A stretch of 64,000 nucleotides of DNA from Blastomussa wellsi. Taxonomy: Eukaryota; Cnidaria; Anthozoa; Scleractinia; Plerogyridae. The stretch covers positions 9,601,480 through 9,665,479 of the forward strand of contig OX393573.1 in the NCBI GenBank assembly GCA_947652115.1. The letters are read 5' to 3'. The notes beneath the pieces are model-generated. The model saw only the letters and a list, made by a program, of their open reading frames with translations, ran no database searches and was not told where the DNA came from. The position numbers were made by a program, and so were the translations under genes. Shown here in pieces: positions 22,856 through 51,000 of the stretch; position 1 is the stretch's first letter, and each line of letters begins with the position of its first letter.

Positions 22856-38089
<15,234 letters not shown>

Positions 38090-39877
38090 GATTGTTTTCC
38101 TTGTTGTATTTGTAAGGAAAGCCGCTGTCTGAAATGTCAGCCGTCGTCTCGATTTCCCGGGCACTTCCCGCGCTCTAACCCGCTCCTCGCACCCCGTCTC
38201 GACAAGACTGCTGGGACAACACAGCCAGCCCAGACAGCCCAACCTGGAGCTTGTGAAAGCATCGTAAAACTAACCACACTGGTGTTGCCTGTGCCATCTT
38301 GCTTCCCTGGGAGGGGAAGTCCCGTATGAAAATTACGGGGATGCTGATCTGATACTGAAAAGCATTTTTGGGTAAAGTTAAGTATAGCGTGTATTGCGGG
38401 CGTATTCTGAGCGAGCGAGCTCCGCCATCTTGGATTAGACGCCCTACTTCACACTCTAAGAGAGTGAAGACAGAAGAAATGCTCGAATAACGCGGTTGAA
38501 ACAAAGGTCATATTCCACAGTCCAGGGCACAGATCTGGAACGTGGATAAACACATTAACAACAAAACAGTGCGCTGTACTCCTGAGGGCTGAAATTATCT
38601 TGATCATGTGGAGAATGAACGGGCATTGGGATTTTCGGTTTTGCGGATTTGGCCATTTTTTTAGATCGGCTTTTCAGTTTTTACAGCAAAAAACTGCCAT
38701 AATTTGGCCACTCAGTTGTTAAGTGGCCATTTATTGTTAAAATGATATCCAATTACAATATAACTGGAAATGAGTACCTCCTTCCAGCAAAGGTGAGGGC
38801 AAACACGCCTTACGTGACACTACTTATGTTGTAATGCACCACCGATAATGGAAGTAGTAAATTGGGTGAGAAATAACTTGCCCTGCACCGAAGCTTCTTG
38901 GAAAGAGGCCTGTAACCGGTGCTCAAATGTTTAAATTTAAACATATTCAAGTCCGGGATGAGACTCCACCCGGGAAACAAATCGCGGGCAGGTTGCATAA
39001 AAGCATTTATTCCCTTTTGTAGTAAATCTAATTTATACGCTAAACAGTTAACCCCTTCTGAATCGGTTACGTTTGAAGGCCGATCTATTTCTCAAGTTCC
39101 TCGACCGACCCGACACAGAAATTTTGTGGTACTCGCTAAGTTTCCTGAAAACGAGGCGGCGAAAATGATGAAAAATAATTGTAAAGGAGTCTAGATCGAG
39201 GAGGGTTGCACATTTATTTCAGGAGGAAAAAACTAACCAGTGGCTATAATTAATGCATAATCTGAGTTCTGTAGAAAAACAGACAAATGTATCATAGTGA
39301 GTAACTGTCCTTTATGTTAACAGATCATAGCAGGTACCTTGAGGACCGTTCTTTCTGAATTTGCATTTTAACAGAAACGCCATTTAGTCTAAAATATGGA
39401 TAATCATTATTCATTCTTCCGCTTTCGCACCACGACCTCAACCCCCACTCTGTAACTTGGTTGGGTGTTTCGTTAAGAAAGCCTCAGGATCCATAGATGA
39501 AAAGTATTATTCACCCCAATGGAAAATCTGTTTACAGAAATAAGAAAAATTGGGAAAGAAATATCTTATTTAAGGTAAATATTTAAACAGAAAGTGTTCA
39601 AAAATTTGTAAGTCTGATTTCTGACACTTATCGTTACTAGTCCTGTTCTTTAATGATCAGTGCCTAAACTAATGACAGGAGCTACTGGGTGGGTGGTGGT
39701 GGGGAGGGGGATGCTGAAACGCGTGAGCCAAGTTGGGGGGCATGAAGACAATTAACGAAAAAAGTCCATAAAAACAAAATAATATCAACGTTTAACGCTT
39801 CAAACACAACTGTTGATTTTAAAGTACCTAACAGATCATAGTGCAATAGTAAGCCAAACTGACCAATCACGTAATAT

Positions 39878-39985
39878 AGGGGCGCGATCCATTGGACCAA
39901 AATTTACGGAAATTCCGGAATCAAATGGAACGGTCATTTTGTAGAACCTTCAAACCGAATTTTTGGCCCAATGGATCGCGCCCTT
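39878..39985. mobile_element. Small foldback element
   Basis: AGGGGCGCGATCCATTGGAC at the left and GGCCCAATGGATCGCGCCCT at the right; 108 bases in all. Confidence 0.75.
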
Positions 39986-40319
39986 GGTATTTTCCAAAGA
40001 GGTCCGCTTGTTAAGAAATCCAGTTTTAGTGAAGTAACAGCTGATAACTGAAAACCCTTATAGAACGGCAGTTGCCGGGACACCTACCGGTTCCACGGCG
40101 TCTCCTTGGTAAATAGTAATTCTCGCCAGTTTCGTCCTTTTCAAACCAGTTATAAAAGAAAATATTAACACAACTTATTATTGGCGCTCACAAACAAGAT
40201 GTGTTACGTTTTCAGTAATTTTGTTTTGTTATACCTCCCAGTTTATGACTGTCTTTAATTATTTTATTCTTTGTTATTATCATTTTTGACGATCAAAAAT
40301 TGCGATAAAACATTCCGTA

Positions 40320-40400
40320 AAAGCACATTTAAAAAGTGTTTATCAAGACGACGTTTCGACGTTTAGCTCACGTCATTATCAAGTCAAAAAAAGTAACGAT
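40320..40400. repeat. Possible retroelement end
   Basis: AAGACGACGTTTCGACGTTT and CACGTCATTATCAAGTC resemble the repeated end motifs of Penelope-like elements. Weak. Confidence 0.3.
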
Positions 40401-41403
40401 AAAAATGTTTAAATACTGAATAGAACAATAGGTGATGTAATATTCCTTTCAAACAAAGAGTTTTGCGGGAATGGAATCAGTCTGCGTGTTGAGACTGGGA
40501 TTGCGTTCCTTGATGAAAAGAATCTCGTAGACAAGACAATCAAATTTCCCTTGGCACTTCTTTAAGATGCGGAATTGGCTTTCTTTGAGGAGGCTGATGT
40601 CCCCATGGGACATATGTGTGTGTTGGGGGGGGGGAGACGCTAAAGCCCCCCAGCCCCTCCCCCTGCGCGGTCCCTGTTGTCAAAAAGCATTATGATTCTC
40701 TAGGCAGCACCTACTTTATACCACGTGACATAAGACCCAGTGATTTCATAGACATTCTTTTAAAAAACGTTTCTTTTTAAACTTTTTAGATGCATTTTAT
40801 CCATAATGGTTCTTCTAATGTTTTGAGCTTTTATCTACTTTTATTCTTTTCTTCTTACACCTTTTTAATATTTTTATTGTAAAGCACCATGGGCAATCAG
40901 TGAAATTGGCCCTATACAAAACGTCTCTCTTATTTGAATACTTCGGAAGAAACTCACTTGATGTTGACAGATTGTTGAAAGCTCTTGACGAAAAATAATT
41001 ACCTTAATAGTTTATAACTTTCCTTTACCTTAATTTCTTCTTCTCTGCTCCCTAAATCCAAGCTAAACTTTGATAAAAACAATATCAATGAGATTTGTAT
41101 CTGCAAATTATAAAAAATATATTAACTTCTGTTTTAAATAAGGTAATTTGGGAATAAATTAAGTTTATTTCCAACAAAAAAGAGAAAGGAAGGCATTCTA
41201 ACTTTATTTATTTTCAACTAATGGTGGCCAGATTGACGTCTTGTCATAGACGCTGGATGCAAGAAACTCCTGCACTGATCACCATAGTAACCGCCGGTTG
41301 AAAACAACTCTTTTCATTGTTAATGTACTCACGAGCCTCCTTGCCGACATTTAGGATCATTTGGGTTTCCTTAAAGGTGACATTTTGTGGGACCTGGAGT
41401 AAA

Positions 41404-41413
41404 TATATAAAAG
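41404..41413 (+). promoter_or_regulatory. Candidate TATA box for iGluR-B
   Basis: ATATATAAAAGC lies about 520 bases before the iGluR-B start codon, with unremarkable sequence between. A 5' UTR of this length, or an untranslated exon, would be needed. Confidence 0.3.
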
Positions 41414-41931
41414 CCGGAGATATCAGTAGCGTTCATACTTTCTGCAAACATGGACTCAGTTGACGGCTATGACAATAACTAATGGCTGGACTTGATTAAA
41501 CATAAATACATGAAAGTAAAGAAATTGGATACATGCGCGAACCTATACAATGAAAGTTGAAATTGTATGCCTCCGCTGAGGTTTTGACATTAATATTCCA
41601 AGCTTGCCGCCATGAGATCTTTGTTCTTTTCAGATTTCGAGACCCAAAGAAGAGGATTATTGGCCATGATTGGCGGAGGGCCCTACACATCGAATCGATT
41701 ACGAATAAGTTTATTCGTCTGGCAAATATTCGAATATAACGTTTTTCTTTACAAGACCTTTTCTAGGCTGATATAAACTAGCGCGTAGAACAGGCACACA
41801 CACGTATTTGTGTCGACGAACTTAAAGTGTTAAATTTATTTTAACAAGAATGTTTATGTTGTAAATCATTTATAATTTATAATTGCCAATAAAATGATGT
41901 CAAAATTTATTTAAGTTGTTAGTGATCTAAG

Positions 41932-42025
41932 ATGGATGGACAAAACACCAAAATCGTTTTCATTTGCTTTGCTGCGGCTGTCCATGGTGTTGTGGTTTCC
42001 ACAGAGAAACGGATGTTAACATGTG
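41932..42025 (+). CDS. iGluR-B exon 1: signal peptide
   Basis: MDGQNTKIVFICFAAAVHGV, hydrophobic after a short polar start. Donor TGTG|GTGAGT, phase 1, as in iGluR-A. Confidence 0.8.
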
Positions 42026-45000
42026 GTGAGTTGGTGGATAAAGGTGGTTATATTTTGTTTTATTTTCCACGGTAGATGGAAAAGCATTATATAAATACTC
42101 TTTAACAAAATAGTTTATAAAAACTAACTCTGTTATTGTTTTTTACCATGGCTGGCTCGGGCCACAATTCTCGATACTTCAAGACCTACGGTTTTTTGGG
42201 TATACCTATCTGTTAGTTCAATTCTTGCTTTCTGGAGTGTACGCCTACTTAAAAATAGCATATAATTTGGCAAGTTTAAACTGAAATATTTAGGCTTCTC
42301 GCAACTAAACGTTGACGGTTACGTTTACACATGCTAGTACGAGTTTGATATTGGTAAATGCTTCAAGGTATATATTACGTACAGTTTCTTATTTATAATG
42401 CTTCCTGGTTCTCGTTTTTCTGTCTGTCACGATTCAGGATTTATTAATAACGAAAATGAAGACGATTCTGAGGCAGTGCAATTTGCCGCCGGCATTGAGA
42501 GCAACGCTGAAAGCAATCTGTCCATAACATTAAAGATTCTAAATATATCAGCAACAATAAGCTTGTTTGACCAAGGTAAGATATTTCACTCACCCACTCA
42601 CTCATCCTCATCCTGCCCATGACGACACTTAAGGCCGGAAGGTAAGATATTTAGATAGGATAAATTACATTATGAAATGGTAGTGAATAGCTTTTACCAA
42701 AAACATATAGTCCAATGAATTATAAATACATGGATATAGTCCGCTAAGTTCAGTGCCACATAATGAATCCGATCGATAGAAACAAATTCAGCTATTATAT
42801 TATTTTAATAGGCGCTTTCCTGCTATTGCGTATAGTTGTTGTTGTTGAAAGAATTGACCTCTTTTCATTTTTCACCATCTTGGCTCAGATTTTACTTCAA
42901 AAACACTCGATACAGTGTTTCATTGGCTATCCAAGAACCTTGAATTTCGTCCAAAATACTCCTCTGTATGTCGTATTTTTAACTCTCTTCTCGGTGTTTG
43001 GATATCCCGATGAAACATTTTTCTCTCGCGTTTCTTGGTACTTTTATGTAATTAGTAAGGTAAAGTATATATTTGGAGGAAATAGAATATAATAGAAAGG
43101 ATAGAAATTAACAATAACATAGAAACAAAAATGAAAGTGACATCATGTCGAATTAAAAATAATTAAAATATTATATTTACGTATTTACACTGATGTCGGT
43201 TTAATGTTGTGCCAAAAATGTTAGGTGCATAAAGAATAGGCGTAGCGGGTGGTAAAATTCTCACAACATAACCATATGAAGTATTATTAACAAGTTATGG
43301 ATGAGGATCACGTCTTGATATCCGAATTTGTTCTTTGTAAGAAAAAAAGTCATATGCCATACGTCAATGTTTTCTTAGCTGTTTAACCTTGTTTTGCTGT
43401 AATTGTTGTTATTTTCAGCCGTTTCAATATTTCGTCAAGAAAACGTCATAGCACTCATTGGGGGAAGCTATTCAAAAGAGCCCGCATGCGCACTCTCAAC
43501 AGTAACCGGCATTCCTCTTGTCCGTCTCTATGGCGACAAGAGGCAGTCAGACCAATGTGAGAAAGCAGTCGACATGTCAACGGAGAACAGATATCTGGCG
43601 CAGGCTGCGTTGGACATAGTAAACAAATTTAAATGGAAGAAGATCTGTTTGATATTTGATGGTAATCATATTGCAATCACCGAGAGCCATCATCAAAACG
43701 TTAGGGCGATGTAGCAGCTTTCCTAACATATAATGTGATTGGTTTGATACCCTAGCCCTAAACAAAAGACTCAACAATTGAAACAATGACTTTGTCTTGA
43801 AAGCAATAGAAGCTGCCTACAATAACAAACAAAAGTAGTTTTGGATAGCTGCTACACTACGTTACGCCGTCTAATTTTGACATTTGGATTTTGATTGTCA
43901 CACTCGGCCTTTTATTCTTTTACGTAATATATCAAACAAGAGAGACAGTGTTTCATCGGGATATCCAAACACCGAGAAGAGTGTTGAAAATACGACGCGC
44001 AGCGGAGTATTTTTAACGAACTTCGAGGTGTTTGGATAGCCGATGAAACACTGTCTCGAGTGTCTGATATATCTTCTCAATCGAAACAATAACTAAGGGG
44101 TAAACGGAGAAATAAAATCGTCAAAATCTATGCTAATTGAGATCGGGCATCCAAACCTCCTTCACGGTGATGATTTTCTTTGTTTTAACTCGATGAATTA
44201 TTAATGAGTTTGAGAATGCCTTTTTAAAGTTGCAGTACACTACATTCGATATTTGTTAACGAAAGAATCTGAAAGCCACTAATAGACGTAATATATCAAA
44301 CACTCTAGACAGTGTTTCATCACATTTCCACACTGAGAAGAAAGTTGAAAATACGACGCGCAGCGCAGTATTTTTGACGAACTTCGAGGTGTTTGGAAAT
44401 GTGATGAAACACTGTCTCGAGTGTTTGATATATCTTCCCAATCGAAGCTAAAACTACGGAGAAAACGAACAAATAAAATCCTAAACATCTATGCAAATTA
44501 AGATCGGATTTCCAAACTGATCTCTTTTGTTTTAACAGATTAACTTAGACACAAAGGTATCTCTTTCTTAACGGGCACAAATATAAGACGGGCAATTGTT
44601 CTTGATCCTAGTCTCTGTAAGCCGGACACCTCTCTCAGACGGACATATGATATGGTACCCATCCTGGACATATGGTGCCCCTGCGGGCTGAGGTACAGTC
44701 ACGTGCTTTGTCTACCCGCTACTCATTTCACGATTCTCGTGTTTTGACAGAGAGTCGCCTGATTGAAGCTGGTTATTTCTACGTCACTTACAAGAAGTTA
44801 CAGCTCACCATGAACTTAATTCAGCTTTGGAAGCATAACAAGCCCGAAATGATGAAAAGGACAATATTGAAAAGTATGCAGCAGATACAAACTTTTCAAC
44901 CTGATGTTATTCTGCTTTACACCAACAAAGAAAATACTGAATTGATACTACAACAGGTATGGTACAACTACGTCTTGGAATGCTAGTCACGTATTTTAAT

Positions 45001-48000
45001 TCTCACTTGGTCATCCCTGGCTCGCTTTACGGCGTACGTGTAGCGCGAATATACACCTGTTTCGAGAAAGATTGTAGGAATAAAGCGTAAAAGTGTTCGC
45101 GACAACCCCGAAAGGCGTTGTCATGGTGTTTTGTCATGGTAGTTTGTGGGTAGTTTTAAGTTCACGGTTCCTTGACTTCAGCATTTGAGAAAAAATCTGA
45201 GGAAATGGCGCGAGACATGAGTTATGTTTTCGAGTAATAATAGAAGCAACTCAAAAGCAGGTTCGACAGCTAGTGTCAGGAACATACCTTGTTACCCAGA
45301 TTACCATTCGGAATTGTCGCGTACACTTTTGTACTTTTTTTCCAGTATCCTTTCTCGGGACAGCTGTATGTTTTCCTTTTACTATCACAAACTGCTACGC
45401 AAAATGCAGCACTTGCCATGACTTGCACCCACTTGTGACAACTTGTAGTTTCTTTCGCAACCCCACCTTGCCGGATCGAGATACAGTGGAACCCCGCTAT
45501 AACGAAGTGTCACGGTACCGAAAAAAAACTTCGTTATATCGGGGTCTTCGTTATAGCGAAGACCCCGCTATAACGAATTATCCGGTTAACAACAAAAATA
45601 TTCGTTATAGCGGGGTAATTGTCACGTGTATTTCACTTGTTTTTAAAACACGGAGGACAAATCTCAGTGGAAGTGACTGGTAAACGGAGAAACAAGGGCA
45701 TTGGACTAGAAATTCCGGCTACATATTCGTTTTACCACAAGAAGCCTTCGAACGTGAAAAAGTTAAAAGAATTAATAAGAGACAAAGAAGATAGAGCAGA
45801 AGTTAATTGATGTCGAAATACCAATGTCTATGACAAAATAAGCCGTTGACTGAAAGGTTGCTGTCTCTTCACTGTTGACTGTTGATCTGTACAGTGTTTA
45901 TCTTCTGTCGCGTGTTGACAAAACCGGAATAAAGCAAGCTGTGAATTCTACTCCACACTAAAATCTGTCGTTATTACTGACTGCGAGCGAGCGACAGACA
46001 AAATATTCGTTATAGCGAGGTAAATTGTGCGTTGGGACCGTCAAAATCGTTCGTTATAGCGGGGATTTCGTTATAGCGGGGTTCGTTATAGCGGGGTTCG
46101 TTTCAACATATTTTACTGTAAATCTGCCGGGCTTTCAAATGTTATTCGTTATAACGGGGTCTTCGTTATAGCGGGGTTCCACTGTAAAAAGTTCACGGAA
46201 ATTGACGAAAAGTCATTGTAAGATCAATATGATCGGAAGTCAGCTATTATTGTATGTATATCGTTGGACCATGCCAGCCTGTTGCACTGACAGAAATGCA
46301 TATTTTTGGGAGGGACGGGGGACTTTCGTGCAACTTGTAAATAAATCGACTTACAGTCTCGTTTAACTACCTGTTTTTGCATATGGCATTTAATCTTAAA
46401 TCTGTCGGTTTTCAATAGCAATATATTTAAACGCTAAAATGCAAACTTTCAGTTCAAATGGATATTTGGGGATGCCGTAACAATATTAGCGACTTTTAGA
46501 TCGGAGTATGAGTACGACTTTATAAACCTGGTGCATAGGCTTTGAGTCATCACATTTCACACCATGCAGTCTCCTACCAACAGTTTCATTTTCAACTGTT
46601 CAGCAACAGGGAGGAGTGAGGGCTCTGGAGACGTAACAAGGTTCAAACTCGTTTTCGTACTCGTAGTCCAAAATCTAAAGATCGCTAATATCTATTCGCT
46701 AGATTATGCAGTCACAAAACTTACCACGAACGTTACTTTGCTTATGATATAGGAACCATGCTATCCTAACATTCCTTATAAATGGATACTTCATCAACAG
46801 GTATGCCGATTTAAGGTAATTCCCTTGTAAAAGACCCTGCCATAGATTTTCGATGAAACTTGGTATACTGTTGTAACAAGTCAAGAAGATTCTAAAAAAC
46901 GGAATAAAAAGTGGGGGTCACCGTGCTCGTTTCTACGTTACAGTGCTGACGAATACGGCTATTTGCGTTTCTTTGGCAACAGCCGTGCACAACCCAAAAC
47001 TAGACAACTAAGGTCCATGTTTTTCATAAAGATTCCAACATCACACAGCGTTTGACTTTATTCTATTGTTTTTTCACCTACGTAACAAAAAAATGCCTTC
47101 GACTCGCTTTGTTTTTAATCAACGCTCAAAAATTGAGTTATTTTCGATATGCGCTGTTTGCCCCTTTAAACCTCAATCCGTACACTTTACTTAAATTGCC
47201 AATGGGGGTCACCGTACTGGTTATCACGATAGAGCTACAGAAAGTACGTACGACCTGCATTTTTTCCGATTTTCGAGCGAGGACTGGGGCGAGTTTCAAA
47301 TTGGCATGTCCTTGGAAGGGCCTTGGAATGTGCAAGACAGCATAAAAAAAAAGATTTTAAGGAATTTATATCGAGATGTTGCAATTGGGACGTAATATGA
47401 TAAAGATGAAGCTTAAACTACAAAAGTAGTGGTTTATCACAAGGTTAACAGCCATCCTCGGTAAGTGGAACTCAACAACTGACGTCTTCTACTAACGTTA
47501 TACACATTTTTTAAACATTAAGACTCAACTTGGCCAGAAAACACCGACTGTCGAAAATCTATTCACTTATACCCTGTGATTGACGCAATTTTAATATTTT
47601 TTCTGTAGAAGTTCCTGTTAACAGCAGCCAGTTTGGTTATGCGCAGGGAGAGATATGCAGTAAAAAACCATTGAATCACTTTAAGGAAGCTCGATCGGAT
47701 TTTTGAGTGACGATACCTCTCAACGTTGAGCAGCTAGTGTACCGCCATAGGGTATCCGACAAAGTACGGATTGCTCCAGGTGCACTTGAGAACGATCAAA
47801 GTTTAAGATGAAGTACGTTTTATCGTGATCGGAGTTACTATGGCAACGTAGTGACGTCATGCCCCACTTTACTCGAGACCGAATAACTTGTCATCAAGGG
47901 ATAATTTTGGAAAACCCTTCCTGGATCTTTGACCTGACATACTTTTCTTGAGGTCTGCAAAATTTGAAGACTTTTTATAAGAGCGATTTCGAGAAAGTTT

Positions 48001-51000
48001 ATGGCGAATTTTTAAGGTGTTAAAATATCGAAACAACGTATTAGTTCCTGAGTGTTATTAAAACGTTTGTCCACCAGGACTGATGCAAGATTACTTTGAC
48101 CTGAAATTAATTTAATAGCATCCAATTACATTTGGTGAAAATCTTAGAAAAATCGTTCTGTTCGATTTCTGAAAATACTGGCTTGAATATGAACTGAGAG
48201 GAGTGTTATTTTGCGTTTTTGTCAAAATGGACCCTTCATTTATTAAAATGGTCACTATTTATAAAGGGGTAAATAATTTTTCTAAAAATTATTCTTCAAA
48301 CCGGTCGCGAGACACTTCAATCCCCCAAATCATTCTAAGCAACATATGGCAGTCTGCGGCCTTTCCCTTCACCAAGGAAACACGGAAAGCCGAAAAACTC
48401 TAGAACAAAAATTTATTTTTCAAATCGGCACTCTTAATCCTCACGGTATCAACGAACGCTTTTCATTCAACTAATTTATTCCGACGTTTTCACGTTACCA
48501 GGCACCAGCCAATAGCGAAGCTCCATCGTTCTGTATATAAAAACACACGACGCACAATTCCTTGATTCGCTCCGACGAAGGGCTAACGCTCGAAACGTCA
48601 GCTCTTGAATCTCTTTACGGTGGCCAATTGACATTATCAACCCAGTTGATAAAACCAAATTATATTTTAATATAATCCCCGAGTTTCAATTTATTTGAAA
48701 CATTCTAAGGCTCTCAATTTGTAGCCTCGACTTTGGTAAACATTGCGCATATTTTCCGGCTAGTCGCTTGTGGTTCTAAGGGCCTCTACATATGAGCCCG
48801 GTTGACCGGGCTAGCCCGGTTAGCGGGATGAATTTTATCGTCTGTTCATACGGGAAACTTCAGCCCGGTTAACGAGACGCAACGGGGTAACACTATCATT
48901 TAGGCGTGAAATCCAACGAACAAGCCTGGCGAGTTTTCGCTCGTTTTGGTTCTAGAAACCTCTAAATCCTTTTATCTTTACTTAAACGATCAAATGAATT
49001 ATCCTGGACTTAAAAAGACAAGAAAAGGAAAGTAAAAAATCAAATATTGTCCGTTCTATCACGAAAATGCATTGTATCACTTTCATCCCCTTAACCGGGA
49101 TGAAGTGCTCATATGGGAAAATTTCCAGCCCGGTTACCGAGATCTCGGTAGCCGGGCTGGCCCATCTTCCCATGTGAACACATCAGATTTTTTCAAGGGA
49201 AATAGCAGAAGGCCGAGATCTTGGTAACCGGGCTAACCCGGTCAACCGGGTTCATATGAAGAGGCCCTAATTACATATCCATTGCCTCGAATCTCCGTGC
49301 AATTGTAAATTTCAACTCCAAACCTGTCCCAGCCAGTAATTACCAAAACAAAGAAAAGTCAAGCTTGACTGGCTGAGGTCGCTTTGCCGGACGGTCTGGC
49401 AGTCCCAGACCCCCAGTGCGGGAATAATAATAAGCTTGCCCTCCAACATGGCGTATTTTGTACCATGTGACCGTTTGTTGCAAAAGACCTTTTGCAGTAG
49501 AGAACGCATCGCTATACTGTGTATCACGTGTTCTTCCAACTGAAACTGGTTTAAAACTTATGAATTCTCCACTTGCACAAATCCCATAATACACCTCTTT
49601 TACCCCCCAAAATTTTGCATAATCATTGTTTGCAATTTCTCCTGGGACATGAAGATGTCCCATGGGAAATCTAAAACAATGCCTATGCAAATTTTTTGGG
49701 GGGTAGAAGCGGTGTATTATGGTATTGTGCAAGTAGAGAATTAAATCACAAAGGGATTTCTAAGGCTTATTAACTATACAAGAAACCATGCCTCGTCGCT
49801 TTCTGTAACATCTAAAAGTTGTGTTCTTTTACGCAGGCATCCTTTAACCCAAGAAGTCTTGCCAACAATGTTGTTTTGACATTTGAGCTTCCACATATGT
49901 ACAAGTCAATTGCTAACCACATTGGAAACCAGTTTATATCTGCAGAAAAGGTGAACAAGCAACAACCTTTATTAGGCTGATGCAGCATCCGAGCCTAATA
50001 AATACTAATTTAGAAATCAAGTAACAAAAATATGAAAAATTACCACGATATATAACCATGAGTATGTAACCGTGCGTCAGCAATGTACCCTTGCCAATAC
50101 ATTAATAGTGTCCTGATCAAAGTTTATACTTGTGTGTTTTAAGAGATCCTTAAAACTGATGTAACCCAAAAATAGACATCGCTTTGTAACCAAGATGTTG
50201 AGGAGTTCAGTTAAGTGTAAAGGTTTTGAATCTGAATGTAAGTAATCCGTCCAAACTGCACTGATACGAAATTGATGATATTGAATTTTTTGCATTTTAG
50301 TGTACAATACGACTTTCTTTATCATTTTGAACAAGAGAAATAATATTTTTTAAACTTGATCTACGACCGCCATCGCCACTTCCGAGTTGCCTTCTACTTC
50401 TGTTTCAAAACGAGTCTTGGTGCACAAACCTTCCATATGGAAGTGATTTTTAAGACAAAAGACGTGAGTATAATTCACTTCTATATGAAAGGTTGTGCAC
50501 CAAGACTCTTCTTGAAACAGAGGAAAACAGCATCTCGGAAATGGCCTAATTGTTCGAAAGCTTGGTTGCGAAATGGAGAAAGTCAACATCGTCAAAATCT
50601 CAACAACAACTTCCGGGTTGAAATTATAATAGCAACAACTACTGAAAATCAAGTGAAGGGCAACAATAACTTTTAACTCGTTTTTCGTGGAATTTTCTAT
50701 GACGATTGTTATTATAATTTCAACCAGAGGTATTGTTGAGCCCTTGAATTCACTTTTTTCAAATCGCAACCAAGCATTGGAACAAGGCAAAATAATAGTG
50801 TCGGCACTGATTTTTATGCGGAACGTTGAAATTGAGTTTATAGCTCAATGCAATGTAGTTCCATTACTTGAAAGCCTGTGTCGATCGTCTTGTAAATCTG
50901 TAATATTTCACCAGGGTCTCTCAGTTGCTCTCGCGTATGATGCAATCCAAGTTATCAGTCAGGCATTGCAGAAAGACTCGTGTTCATCGTTTAACGGATC

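Larger units (their letters stand above)
38090..41931. other. Divergent interval between SelO and iGluR-B
   Basis: The two genes start back to back here. No further exon was recognised. A CpG-bearing stretch at about 38100-38470 precedes SelO. The minus strand has an upstream ATG at 38297 opening MAQATPVWLVLRCFHKL, which ends at a stop at 38175 unless spliced. Repeats inside are listed separately. Confidence 0.5.
47700..49330. repeat. Dispersed repeat X, copy 2, split by two insertions
   Basis: It matches 24610-25345 in order (GTACCGCCATAGGGTATCCG, TTTGTCCACCAGGACTGATG, AATCCCCGAGTTTCAATTT, TTCCGGCTAGTCGCTTGTGG, ATTGCCTCGAATCTCCGTGC), interrupted at 48295-48665 and at 48779-49268. Confidence 0.65.

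Noticed and set aside
38175..38504. Separate gene on the minus strand upstream of SelO
   Set aside because: No family resemblance beyond a possible leader peptide; kept only as an alternative SelO start.
45619..45810. Small gene in the iGluR-B intron
   Set aside because: It lies wholly inside the pogo-like element and shows no recognisable domain.
50350..50790. 146-residue minus-strand open frame
   Set aside because: It is translation of two adjoining foldback elements.
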